From contig CM043785.1 in assembly GCA_023974075.1 (NCBI GenBank), forward strand, positions 19,069,169 to 19,133,168: a DNA stretch of 64,000 nucleotides, read 5' to 3'. The position numbers and the translations under genes are program-made. This DNA is from Chaenocephalus aceratus. Taxonomy: Eukaryota > Chordata > Actinopteri > Perciformes > Channichthyidae. Under the pieces are notes generated by a model. It did not search any database, was not told the origin of the DNA, and saw only the letters and a program-made list of their open reading frames with translations. Shown here piece by piece: positions 12,536 to 25,179 of the stretch. The number at the start of each line of letters is the position of its first letter. Position 1 is the stretch's first letter.

Positions 12536-13572
12536 AGGGGACCTATCATGTAAAATGCACTTTTTGATATCTTTTATACATAAATATGTGTCCCTGGTGT
12601 GTCAGGGAACTCACAAAGTGTCAGAAATAAAACCCTCTCTCTTTTTCCTCCGTGCGCAAATCTCTAAAAACGGGGGTACAACGGAGCTGATCCTGATTTG
12701 CCATCCGATATGACGTAAATTACGTCCTATCGGATGGTGGAACCCACGGCACTATCAGAAATGTCGCTGTATCAGAAACAATTCCCGACGTGTTTTTGGA
12801 CGTAAGTCTTTGTTTACTTTAGCAAGCATCGCTAACACTCAGCTAAGCTGTACTGGAGAGAGCATGTGTAAGAAGCAGGATATAAAAAGGAACTCGCCTT
12901 GTGGTATAACGCAAGAGAGAAGCCTTTGAGCTCCATACTGTTTCAGATATAATCCTTGATCTAATAATCCTTGCGTTTCATCACCGCAGCATTTTAGACA
13001 GTGGGTGTTTCTCAATGTCAAGGACGCTTCCTTGGTAGGACATTTCTTCCGAGTCAGGTCCTTCAGAAAGCCAGGCAAGAATCCTTCCTAGCCTCGGAAA
13101 ACGAAGAATGGTCGGAACAGGCTAACAGGTGTGCAGGTGTGCGTCATATGATAGGCCCCGCCTTACATTTTCCGCCAAAGATTTTGGAAATTGGTCCGTG
13201 CGCAAAGCATTGTGGGGATTTTAAGACCGCGGAGGATACACATGTGCAGCCTCGAAATTTCCCGCAGCGAAGGACGCCGGCCTCGGTAGAATTCCAAGGA
13301 TCCTGGACATTGGAACAGTCCTGGTAACTGCCAGGTCCCTCATGAGCCGGCATAAGCTCCGCCCGCTCTTATTATTATTTTTTCAGTATAAAAAAAGAAG
13401 AAGCTTTATACCCAGAATCAGCACTTTGTAACAGGAAGTGAAATAGAGGGATATGAGGCATGGCTAGAATGGGTGATCTGTTTTGTTGTTTGTTGACCAA
13501 AACACTTCATAGACATGTTTTTATATATCTGAGACCTATGCTATTGCCTAAAAATAGCATGATAGGTGACCT
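12536..13572. mobile_element. Nonautonomous DNA transposon at TTAA site
   Basis: The terminal repeats AGGGGACCTATCATG (left) and CATGATAGGTGACCT (right) are near-perfect inverses. Each is flanked by TTAA (12532-12535 and 13573-13576). A TTAA duplication is typical of piggyBac and Kolobok elements. No transposase frame is present. The interior carries a 37-bp near-perfect palindrome (12701-12737) and what looks like a second element nested at about 12999-13325. Confidence 0.8.
12999..13325. mobile_element. Possible nested MITE
   Basis: The left end, GTTTCTCAATGTCAAGGA (inside 13007-13026), and the reverse complement of about 13300-13320 share the core CAATGTC-AGGA, suggesting decayed inverted termini of an element inserted in the TTAA-flanked transposon. 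I recall the left motif as a frequent start of dispersed fish repeats, but the target duplication is not clear. Confidence 0.35.
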
Positions 13573-13576
13573 TTAA

Positions 13577-14300
13577 ATAAACAGTTGAAAGGTGTTTTAT
13601 TTTATGTTTAATAACTCATTCATGTTTAGTATGGTTGCTAACGATACAAAGCTAAATAATATATGCTAATTCCCAGGGTAGAAGACCTCTGCTTCTGACA
13701 AATTCTGCTTTTAAGGTAAAAAAGAGGGAACACCTGTACTTTTAGCTCGTAGAAGGAGGTGAGAAAAAAAACTACTTGTTTTTACCAGATGTGATATTTG
13801 TCAAGAAGGATTTGCAGCTTTGCAAAGTGTGATGGCTGCAGGTCTTTGCAGAGAGTGTAATGTCTTCACACTTGAATAAAACTAACAAACCAACACAAAC
13901 GCATCATCCTCTGCATCCCTGTGATACACTGAATAACAATACCGATCCTTTGCTTTTAAATGTCCTAAAAACAATGACTTCATCATTCAGCTGGAAGCTT
14001 TTCCGTCTTGGCAAATATTGACTCTGGTGGTGGTGAGAGGGCTGAGCACACAACCTTTCAATTTCCCCTCAAATCTCCTTCTCTTCCTTTGTTTTTTTCT
14101 TTCTATCATTTCCTCCTTTGTATCCCTCCTTCTTAACAAAAACCTGCAAGTCATTTCAAAAGACAGGATGGGGTTTCTCCCGTCCAGAAGTGGATGTGTG
14201 AGTAGAGCGGGGAGGGTCTCCAGTTGGACGTCCCACACCTCCCATCAAGGGAATTGCATCAGTGTGAAGCTCTCAGTGCTGGAACCAGCTGTGGTTTGGT
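13577..14300. other. Noncoding stretch
   Basis: No supported gene or bounded repeat. A pyrimidine-rich run at about 14055-14135 yields frames on both strands that have no recognisable domain. Confidence 0.55.
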
Positions 14301-14308
14301 TTTATAAC

Positions 14309-15694
14309 TAGGGTTGGGTAGCGTTTGAATTTCCACGATTCTGATTCCGATTCTACTTTTCGATTCCGGTTTTAACGGTTCTCAATTCCGATTCTTTGAG
14401 GGGCAGGGTAAACAAATTATACATGCTTCTTCCACCAAAAAAAATTACATTTATTCGAGAAACTTTCACACAGGTTAGTTTACAGTAATATAATATATTC
14501 ACATGAATCAGTCCGTTTATATTCACTGCTATGTAACTGTAACCTGAGAACCACTGAAGCTACAACAGTGCAACAATCCAACTTTTAAAGGAACCCCCCC
14601 CCCCATTTAAAAACAGTTCTTGTTGAGAAAAACAAGCATATCTGCCTTCTCAGGCATACCGAGAAGAAGGTTTGAACATTTTAAAGTAAAATGCTTCAAT
14701 CTGGTGCACTTTAAGCAGAATTACTAGAGACTAGATCTAGGGGGTACAACTCTAAACACACATATGAAAAAGATCGGTTTACATTTTAATAATTAAATAA
14801 GTATGTGAGCATAACCAGTAACCTACCATAGCCAATAACAAATACATGTAACGTATTTTATTTTTGTTGTTCATTCATTCTTATTTTACTATTTCATTTA
14901 TGCATATTTTTGTATCTCTCCAGTTTAAAACGATATGTCTGGTTTACTGTCCTATAGTATACATTGGAATGATTTCAAACCTGTTTATCCCAATAATTAT
15001 AAAGGAGTGCCTTGGAAATATGTGTTTACATAGATTGTGATCAAAACGTTTGAGACCCACTGAGATAACTTAGACTAAAGTGAACTATCTAAGCACTCAG
15101 AGTCCTTTACCTCACTGAGCTGTAGTTCCCTCCACATCATTGTAGAAACATCTTCTTCTTCCGTTAGAGCAGCTAGCACCAGATGCTAATAACAACAGCG
15201 CGTACCGGTGCACCCTCCCTTTCTCCCTCGCTCGCCCCCACGCTCACTCCACTTTGGCTGTGAGCTGCGGGCGCCAGATAAGCCAACATCCCCCATTTTC
15301 ATCACTTACAGCGCCCATCGTACAGGGCAAATAAAAGTGTAACCGGGATGAAAAGGGTGTTACATTTACTTAATTATGAATGTTGTTACATCAAGGCCGA
15401 AAATTAGGATGAGCACCAACGGTCAAAACTTTTTTTTTTTCTCCCAGAGCTGTCAGCGCAGCTCCTCCACAGATCTGGCGCCCTAGGCGAACATGGTTAC
15501 GCTGTAGGAAGTGTAGGTACAACGCTAAATTTCCCGCCCCGCCGCAGTCATACAGTAGGCTACGGAGAGCGGCGAGAAACATTTCCTCAGGCATCGAAAA
15601 GCGGAACCGAAATTCACATTTCTAAATGATGCCGTTGGAATCTAAATGTTGGAACCGGTTCCGAACCGGAACCGGTTCTCGGTACCCAACCCTA
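14309..15694. mobile_element. Nonautonomous hAT element
   Basis: The ends are TAGGGTTGGGTA at the left and TACCCAACCCTA at the right (perfect inverses), flanked by a perfect 8-bp duplication TTTATAAC at 14301-14308 and 15695-15702. Subterminal regions are filled with short repeats of the GATTCCG/CCGGAACCGG type, as in hAT subterminal binding regions. At 1386 bp it has no transposase. The frame at 15391-15594 (minus) resembles no hAT domain. Confidence 0.92.
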
Positions 15695-15702
15695 TTTATA
15701 AC

Positions 15703-17449
15703 CAACTGTACTAAAGCAGACATTGTGTTTGCTACAATCCTAATCTTTTTGTAACTATTTAATCCTCCAAAATGGTAACAAGTGCTGGAAAATGTGACTG
15801 TAGTTTGGTCTAGAGACGTTGCACAAGATACTGTTAGCAGAATACAATTGCATGGTTCACCACTGTCCTTTAACCTCACCAACCTGTATTGTTTTGCATT
15901 ACCAGTTTAAGAAAAGCAAGTCAAGTGAATTTAGGAGGAGAAGCTCTAGTTGTTCAGCGTCGGTTAGAAGAAGAGGAATGAGTTAAAGCTATTTATTTGA
16001 ACTATGTGTAGGCGTAGGATTGTTTAATGGACAGCCCCATTTCTAGTCTTGGTTGAGCATAAAGGGATGTTTTGTTGAGTCACATTTCAGGAAATCAAAT
16101 CCAAACCATCCAGGATTTAAAATGTTTTCAAAGAGATTTCTTCAAAGAACATCCCCGTTTCATCCCAAACCTTTATGCTCTCTTTGACTCAGTGAATTCC
16201 TTAATCTTGTGCTTCCGCTACTTTTGTTTCTTACCACATAAACTGGATTAGAGCTAGGACTTTAACTTTCATTGTAGTTTCTGATCCTGATCCGCCTAAT
16301 CAGGTTCACTGGAAATCTACATCTATGCTCTGTCTGGTTGTCTGTACCTTTTGTGCTTCGGGAGGGAGAGTTTTAAAGGTCAGCATGGACCTGTATAACT
16401 CAAACGGGAGAAGGGGGATTACGAAAGTGTGAATATGTTCAACCATTTATAATCATATACTGTAGATTACAAAACAAAGAAGACCAGATCTATCTCTTGG
16501 AAGTGTAAAGCCCAAAAGCTCTAACATCAACAATTTGTAGGGGAGTTTTTTGGGTCTAAACTTCAAAGCCTGCTAATCATTGCGAGCCTAAAGTTGGAGA
16601 ACACTGCCCAGATTCTTTGCGCATGAGAGAAGATGGGGTCCAACAAGGGAAAAGAAGGGGGAGAAACGAAATCTGCTAGTGTGTGAGACTTCTGAGTTTG
16701 TGCAAGACAGAGTGACATATCAATTTCCTGGGTCAAGGGTCATAACCGCGCAGATGAAATGAGCCGAAGTGGGGATTGAAAAGTGGGGCGGGGGAGGCAC
16801 ATTTACAGAAAGAGACCAGTTTTGGATACGAGTTGGGAGCGTGAGTAAATAGGAGGAGATGATATTAATCTCTTTTTGTTTTCCCTTCGTATTGTCATAT
16901 ACTCTGCAGCTGGCCCCGGGGTTGAGAGGGAAAGAAAAACACAACTGAGTAGATCTGAAATATAAACAGTGGTCCTGCCGGTGGGCTGGGTGTTCCCCAC
17001 GGCTGACACATCTGTAATAAAACACATGGTCAAATGTCCTAATATGCTGCTAATGAAGGTGAAGAGAAACATTAACAGATGTAATGCAGCCCCCATGTTT
17101 AATAAATCAGTGTACATGAAGACAGGATTCAACAAGTTAAACATTCTGATACAAATGTATAAGAAACAGACTTAACTTCTGAACTATTTCATGCACAAAC
17201 TGGTTCTTCTTTTGTTTCTCAAATAGGGCTCAATATTTAGTGTGACAGGAGGCCACAGATGTATTGCCATGCCTTGGCCCTCAATATAGATCAACCATTA
17301 ACCCCTCGTCTATTCTCATGTCAGGTCACTGTCGTTTGACCTGCCAGTCTGTCGGTCACAGCCCCTGTAAAACACACTCCTAATGAGGGGTTTCTGACCT
17401 GACAGTGAGACTCTTATGGACCTCAGTCACCACAGCTACAAACATACGC
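15703..17449. other. Noncoding stretch
   Basis: No supported gene. Overlapping frames near 16720-17175 occur on both strands, carry no domain I recognise, and lack convincing splice contexts. Confidence 0.5.
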
Positions 17450-18390
17450 TCATAGGCGGCGCGTGAGGCTCAGGTTTGGGAAGGCTAAATAACTTTTGTT
17501 ACCTGACGCTGCCCGCCTCCGGCGTCTATAGAAAATAGATCAACTCAGTGAGCGGAGTTTAAATCTATCACGTCATATTACAGGATAAAGGAAATACAGT
17601 TTAAACTGCCGTATGCAGAGAAGATGCCGATGTGTCGCACTTATCATTCATATTACATCATCAATCAGATCATCGATCATATAATATCATAATATATCAT
17701 ATATTTCCTTATCTGAGTCAGCTGAGCCGTATCTGGTCGTGCAACACTCACAGTGTCACATACTGTATGCAGAAGTATTATTTTAAGCAACACATTAGGT
17801 TGACGAAACACTCAACTCAAATGTAATTAAAGTCAGATCCACTCGTGTCTATGGGGCAGTGATATCATAAACCTGTTGTACGCTTTAGTTTATTTATTTT
17901 TTAACCAGTTGTTCTGTATTCACCTTGCAGGTGCAACTATGTGGCTTGTATCCTGGATTATATGTTTAAGTCATGGATGTTTAAAGTTCATATTTGTCAA
18001 ATATTAGTTTACTTTTCATTAATGAAGTATGACGCTGCGCTGTCGGTAGGCTACACTTGTCCCTGTTTGTGATTGGTCAGATGTTGCTAACCCCGCCCCT
18101 TTCACGTGAACAAGCTCTCAGCTGGAGAGAGAATCCCTGGCTTGATTTACCAAGTTGATAACCAGCTTCGTAGGACCGCTCGTTTGTTAGGGTTAGTTAA
18201 GATAACTCAAACATATCCAGGGTCTGTGGAACTGGCTTCATAGTACAGTTTACTGGTGGCTGCATAGCAGCGCTAATGTCAAAGACACAAACATTATACA
18301 TCATATTTTATTTTACCAGGATGCAGTGACACAAATATTTGGGAAGGCTTATCCTTCCCTAACCTACAGTACCCGCCCCCCTGCATACGC
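17450..18390. repeat. Probable dispersed repeat, class unclear
   Basis: The segment starts with a GC-rich run (GGCGGCGCGTGAGG) and shares GGGAAGGCT at the left (about 17478) with a matching phrase near the right end (about 18340). An 11-bp near-duplication, CATACGCTCAT at 17443-17453 and CATACGCTTAT at about 18384-18394, could be a target duplication. It contains an AT-rich ATCAT-rich run (17640-17710) and GC/CCAAT/E-box motifs near 18070-18110. Family assignment is not possible by eye. Confidence 0.35.
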
Positions 18391-18574
18391 TTATGAACAA
18401 AACACCAGAGAGACTATTCAGCACTGGGGAAGAGAAGTAAGGTTGGGATGTCATACTCAACTGGGGTCAGAGCTACTGTTGCTTTACAATAAAAACTTCT
18501 GCAACAGATGCACACAATGTTTAGTTTACATAGCGGCCTCCCTAGACATTTACTTCTCTGATGGAAGCGTCTGT

Positions 18575-18785
18575 AAACTTGTTGAAGTATCCCTGGACAA
18601 GATACTAAACCCCCAATTGGGAATTTGTGTTGCCCCTGATGGTGGCCCCCTTTTATGGTAACCTCTGCAACCGGTGCTTGAATGTCTTTCAATGGGGGAA
18701 TGCTTACTTGGGTTGTTAAGCGCTTTAACTGCTCGCTAAAACTAGAAAAGCACTATCTAAATATAAGCCATTAACCATTTACAGG
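18575..18785. repeat. SINE-related tail fragment
   Basis: It contains phrases typical of fish tRNA-SINE/LINE-tail repeats: a 'CCCTGGACAAGATACTAAACCCC' type segment (about 18591-18613), AAGCGCTTTAACTGCTCG (18719-18736), and the end phrase AGAAAAGCACTATCTAAATA (18746-18765). The tRNA-like head is not evident, so this looks 5' truncated or decayed. Confidence 0.55.
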
Positions 18786-18789
18786 ACAG

Positions 18790-21700
18790 GACTTACAAAT
18801 GTCCCAAAAGTTAGCCATAGGGAGATTTAAATAAATGCGACTTCCTCTGTAGTTTCTTGTTTCTCCTCAAATGTAGATCCAATCCCTTTTAGTGTAATAT
18901 CACGGCTCAGCTGAGGACAGAGACTGATTCAAAGTAGGACCTCAGTATCATGGGTCAGTGCAGTTGTTCTTTGCTGGGAGGCTGTACTGATCACTGCTCA
19001 ACAAGCCACTGCTCTTTTAATGCTATATCGAGCAAGCACGATGGGGCATTTTAGGTCCCAATCTTCCCCTGGTCGTTATTGATGCACATGTGTTAGTATG
19101 TGTGTGCCATCTGCACGCAACAGTTGATTAGGCATAGCGCTAGAGTAGAGAAACTAAGATGCATGTTTATCAGTTTCAATTTTTAGCTTAGAAATGTGTC
19201 AATATGCCTTCCCTTTAACACTGCGGAGCTCTTCAAAGGATATTACTTTGCATAGGCTCACAAAGGTTGTCATCAGTGCCGCCAACACTGGCGCGTCCCC
19301 AGTCCACTGTTTCTCCCATGCTGCCTGGAGTTTGGCAGGTAAAGAAGTCGGAATTATGGAAGTCATTAAAATTCCTTGGGAACATGTGGACGCTTGTTTA
19401 TTTTTCCGCCCAGGCGGGGAGGGTGGATTGCTGCCAGGACGCCGCACTGTCCTTCTCTCTGCATAAGGAAAGTGGACAGAGTGTGAGAGAGAAGGACCTG
19501 ATGGAGGACAAATACGATGAAAGACAGATGAGAGGAGGAATGAGGGAAGCAGAGGACAGACGGGGGCAAAGTGGAAGTAGTTGAAAGTGGAAAATGGAGG
19601 ATGAAGACAGAGGCAAACAGCGTCTACAGCGTCTCAAAGAGTCGGACTGATAAATGTTGAAGTTAAGTGAGCCGCATAGGAAGAATATTAGAGACAGATG
19701 GATGGACACCAGCTGGCAGCACGAGAAAAGAGTGAAGGGAGGGAAGGACCAAGATGTAAAAGCAACATTTTGTCCAACTTTTAATTGTGTGAAGATATAT
19801 TTATGTTGCTGCAATATATTTGTCCAATTGCCCAACCTTATGAAGCACCTTGTTGAACAAATTATTATCAGAACTCAAGTTTTCTGGGGCTTTGTAACTG
19901 ACACCCATATATGTGATCGGACCATCATATCATTTCCCCATGCGCACTATCCTCTGTTAAAGCCATCCAGCATTGTCGGCTGTTAATAAGAGAACTCTGA
20001 TGGCATATCATTTTCTGTGATTTTCTCAGTTCTTCCATATGCAATTCATGGTCATGGTTTACCTCGCCCACCAACTAGCCATAAATCTTTCTTGCCTTCA
20101 TTTTAAATGTGGAAAGATCCCTTCATGCTTGTCTTTAAACACCAAGAAAGGCCTGCTGTGGGCGTTTTTTCTGATTGGTTAAACAGAGGGAAGGACTTGA
20201 AAGTGATATTGGTGCTACTGGAGTGTTACCCTAGGCCCTAGGGAACTGATTCAGTAATATACCACTGTGCATGTAGGAGTGTGTGTTGGAGACAAAAGCA
20301 GAAATGACCAGTCGGCCCTTTCCATCTAAACTTTAAAACACTATCTCCTTTTTCATGGCCACCGGTGATACTCTGTAAACCTCTGTAAGATTTCATCTGA
20401 CTGTAGCCTGATGCTATGAAAAATAAACAGTGAAGCCAACTGCTGTGTTCATCCATTCATCTCATCGCCTTCTTTATCTATAACCAATGATAGTGCATGG
20501 GGAATGAGGGATGAAGATTGTGCTGTCAGCCCAGGAGCAAAAGGAGGGAGAGAGCCAGATAAATCTATAAGAAATGACAAAAGCAATATTTCTTGGGGCT
20601 GATATTCCCAAACCATGGAGCAGTAGACAAAATAAATCAGCAACAGTTACTTTGCGAGGTAACTCTGCATGTCATCCCTCTTTTTTCTCTTTTCCTTTCC
20701 TCATCTCTCTCCATTTCCCCATGTTTGATCATGCTAATTGAAACCGACACTGCAATGTGGGTCCTGGGGTGATCCTAGCATTTACCTGCCTTGCTGACAA
20801 ATCGTTGGCTAATTGAGACGTAACCTTAGATCCTGCGTCTCCCTGCAGCCCGAATATTTCCTCCCAGAAGGCAGCGTCCTTTGACATGGATCCAACTGTG
20901 GGATCACGAGTCTGTGATGCCAACTTAAACCATTACGTGGCATGCCTGAAGGCAGGACATCAGTTGAAAGTTTAAGAAGAAGTTTGAATCCTGAAGGCGA
21001 TACCATGTGTCAATTGTTGGATGTTTTAACAGTGTAAACAACTTGTCCAATGATGGAATTGTCTGAAACAGTTAATTAACCAATCATGCCCATTTTAATC
21101 CAAATATCTGGAAAGCTGACTTTAGACCTACTGCTACGACTAACACAACTACTCACCTTTTGTGTTGAACAGACTTCAACAACACGAATGCCTTTGCAGC
21201 TCTTTGAGTTGTAGTTCGGCTCAATTAAACGTCTTATTTTGTCAAACATTATTACTCCTGATGAACCTAAAAGCGTTTGAAAATGTAAAATTCTCAGACG
21301 AGTTGACCAAGCCAATTTGAGTTGACGCTGATGCACAGTGACGTGCTGTAGTTCCTAGTAACCATTAGCCTTCAGGAGTTTTTTTCTTGATTTAACTTCC
21401 GAGTGATCTTTATCCCAACGGGAAAATAATCAGATAATTGAATTTAAAAGTTGAAAAGATAATCCCTGATGCTTTATGATCCCACTGCAGTTGTGTAATA
21501 TTTTCTTTGCTTTTGTTCTGCCTTTTTAAAGGGGGTTCAGTTCAGTTCAGTTAAATAAACTGATATTTCTTCAAATCAAGCAAAAAATCCCCCAAAACAA
21601 ACCTATCTTTAACCTTTTCATAGCATTTATTTGTATTGAATACCACGACATCTTGCACCTCTTAGTCAAAATTAATTGTATCACTCGGCTGTGGTCACTT

Positions 21701-22476
21701 CCTATATGCTTTTCCTTCCTGATTGCATCACAAGCTCCCAGTCTCCATGACAGCGACTGTGTGTCATAAAGCACACAGGTCGTCAGGAACAATAAGTTGC
21801 CCCAACGATCCGCTGCTTCTCTTTGGATATCCTTTAAGCTCTTCCTGACTGGGAAGCATGGTAGCTTGTGTGTACACTGGTGTGTAAGTGGGAATGTGAA
21901 GGGTGGGTGAGGAAACAGCTGGACCCACTTGTACAAACATACAAAGAAACACTCGTACAGTTGTGAAGGTGAGGTCATTTCTGCTTTTGTGTGGAAATGT
22001 GTTTGGAGCCTTGACATTAGACTATACTATATATGTTAAAGCATGTTTTACTCAAAACTGAAGGGGGGAAAACCCCTATTCGATTCCTGCATCTGATTCC
22101 TCTAACATGCTCGGAGTTGACAAATCTGACTTGTTGACTGTGGCCATTTGTCTTTCTGCCACTTCCTATGTGTTGCTACATAAAGAACAGCTAAAAAACG
22201 AATTGCCCGATCATGTGATTTTCCAATTCAACTGACAGACATATGACCTATGACCCTGTTTGTTTGTAAACTGTAATTTCATGGTATTTATTGAACAACA
22301 TTAGAGTCTCTGTCTGGTTGTAAATTGTTATTTTTTCCTTCTACTCTACTGCCCTTGTGCAGATGCAAATGATTTCTATACATTATCTGTAGTAGAAAGA
22401 CACACTATGATGAAAGGTGGAAGTGTACTCGCTCAGTAGTCAGAGCAATCAGGTTGAGGCCAATTTCACATGAATG

Positions 22477-22478
<2 letters not shown>
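18790..22478. other. Noncoding stretch
   Basis: No supported gene. Several frames of 80-148 codons occur on both strands, but they overlap each other, have no recognisable domains, and lie in purine- or pyrimidine-rich DNA (for example 19450-19760). No bounded repeat was defined. Confidence 0.5.
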
Positions 22479-22870
<392 letters not shown>

Positions 22871-22984
22871 TGATTTCAACTTTTCAGAAAGTTGTGACTT
22901 CTGGATAAGGGCTGCTGTCCCCTTGCTGGACCTCACATCCTGACAGGAAGCTTCTCCTTCCTTCACTCACTCACACAAAAACAC

Positions 22985-22986
22985 AT

Positions 22987-23029
<43 letters not shown>

Positions 23030-23032
23030 ACA
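22985..23032. repeat. CA microsatellite
   Basis: A second, shorter CA array about 115 bases after the large one. The two are separated by unique sequence. Confidence 0.9.
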
Positions 23033-24477
23033 ATTGCATGGTTGACTGGCACAGAAGGAGAGAGAGGCACTGAATGACTTCAGGATACACATTTGGACAA
23101 CCACAAACTAACCGATAGGGAGACAGGGATGAATAGAATTAGCTACACAGACCACAAATGGAGGGAAATGGGGCCTAAATTACTCAAGGACCTCTTAATA
23201 GAGAGCACTGACCCCATGTTAAGTACCGGGCATCCCAAAAGCATCTCTGCTATAATAACTTTTGTTATCCCATGGCTTTAACCAGCACTAGGATGCTATG
23301 CTTTCCTACATTAGTGTGGGAAGCAGCAAAACTAGAAGCCGATCTAATCTACAAAACACTCCTTGAAACACTACCAGGGATGGGAAATGAAATCTGGTTC
23401 AATATCGTCTCATAAAAACAAATCTATCTATCTAGTTTTATTGTTTCTGGCGTCATTTTTGGATAATAAAGTTACAAAAACTCATGCGTTCATGACTTCA
23501 AACTCTACTGAAGAAAACTGCTGCCGTGATGCCGAAAACCTGTGTAGACACTCGCTTGTACATCAGACAGTTACTACTAGTACCAGCTAAACAGACTTCT
23601 CTGAGCCAAATTCCTTTCACCTTAGGCTATATTTGCTGGACTTGCCGTGCCTGTGAATTGTTGACGATACCAGGAAGGACCCCGAGGGCCTATACAAGAT
23701 GCCTGACCCCCTGAATGTCATCAGCATCAGTCGCTGCCACTTCCCTCCCAATGATGGATGCTCTGTATGGATTTGTGTCGCAACCCCCTGGGCTCCAGCC
23801 TGACAGTCCGGAAACACGGAGGGGCTTGCTCACACACAGACGCACATTGGAGGCTCTTTTTTCCCTCGTTCTGACAGAGTGCCATGAGCGGTCAGATGCG
23901 ATAGAAGGGGTCACAGCACGGCACAGGGACAATGACTCACAGAGGAGAACTCTTCTTGTTTCCCTTCCTGTTGTGGTAGAGGCATGCTGAGATTTAGTTT
24001 AAAAATCAAACAAGAACTCATCAAAGCCGCCTGGCTGAATTCCAGTCTGCGGAGACCACCCATTAGTCCAGAAAGGTTCAGAAAGTGTTGCCCAGAGAGC
24101 AGCTTTTGGGACTTAAAAGCTACTGTCAGTGCTTTTAAAAATATGTAAATGTTTTTCCTTACTGTAACTTTCACCCTATGTGCCTCTCGATGGATACACC
24201 GCCCCAAATGTATCGATAAATGAGCGAAATGTCAGTTTATTTTTATCGTGTTCGACAAATAACTTTATTACTTAATTATGTTTTTAATAGAGAATGTTTT
24301 TTTGGCTGCATTTTACACTCCTACATTAAACTGTTCACATTTGTAGGACAGAAACTAGACGTTTATTTAAAGTAAAATATTGGCAGTTGGACACTACTAC
24401 ACAACTAATTTCTGCTTATTCATAAACGGTCATGTGGTAAAATACCCATAGTAGCAGTACTGTCATTTTCCACACTT
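23033..24477. other. Noncoding stretch
   Basis: No supported gene. The segment 23690-23990 is comparatively GC-rich and open on both strands (91 codons plus, 80 minus). The translations show no motif I know and there is no splice partner. Confidence 0.45.
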
Positions 24478-24479
24478 AT

Positions 24480-25177
24480 GGCGCATTTCCACTGCAGGGC
24501 CTCGCACGGCTTAGTACGGTATAGTTAGGCCTTGGTAGGCCAGGCTCACTTTATGCTGCGTTTCCATTACAGTTTAGGAACTGGGTTAGTAACTATAGTA
24601 ACGCAGTGTAGGCGGAGCCGTGACGTCTATTCAATGTGAAACACAAAACCAACATCAGTTAGCTGTTAGCCCTCAGAGCTCACAGCTCCTATCTGTTCAG
24701 AAACTAGACAAAAGTTAAACGAGTACAACCACAGACTGTGTGTCATGGCGAATACAGTCGCTGGTTTATTTATGTCTGTATAGGCCGTTGTTGAGAGTGT
24801 GGACGGTCGGAGCATACAACGTTAGCTTAGCCGATATCCATTCAGAAAACACACATTTTAAAAGCTTTTTTGCCTGCCGTCTGTCTGCAGACTTGTCAAA
24901 GCATTAATTCATGGTTTTTACTAGTATGTTGTTACTTCGGCATCATTTTGAAACAATTAAATCACGGTAAAATGTGTTCATTTTGTTGTAGTTGCCAGCG
25001 ATTCTCTCACTAGTTTAGCATACTCAGCCCGGTTGTTGGCCCAGAAAGAACCTCGATTTTGGAGAGCCAGAAAAACTGTGAAAAAGTACCCGCTAGCCGG
25101 AACTACGCCTAGTGGAAACGCAAACCAAAACGGGCCGGGCATGGCACGCTTAAACCGCGCTGTAGTGGAAATGCGCC
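24480..25177. mobile_element. Nonautonomous DNA transposon with AT target site
   Basis: The inverted termini GGCGCATTTCCACTGCAG (left) and CTGTAGTGGAAATGCGCC (right) are flanked by AT at 24478-24479 and 25178-25179. Duplication of the dinucleotide AT is the habit of ISL2EU-type elements, though two bases can match by chance; Harbinger-like is the alternative. At 698 bp it has no transposase. A second copy of a near-terminal motif (GCGTTTCCATTACAG at 24558-24572) lies just inside the left end. Confidence 0.8.
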
Positions 25178-25179
25178 AT

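Noticed and set aside
19398..19835. A 145-codon minus-strand frame, with others on both strands over the same bases
   Set aside because: The underlying DNA is purine-rich on one strand, which depletes stops. The translation is low-complexity Ser/Leu/Cys and no domain is seen.
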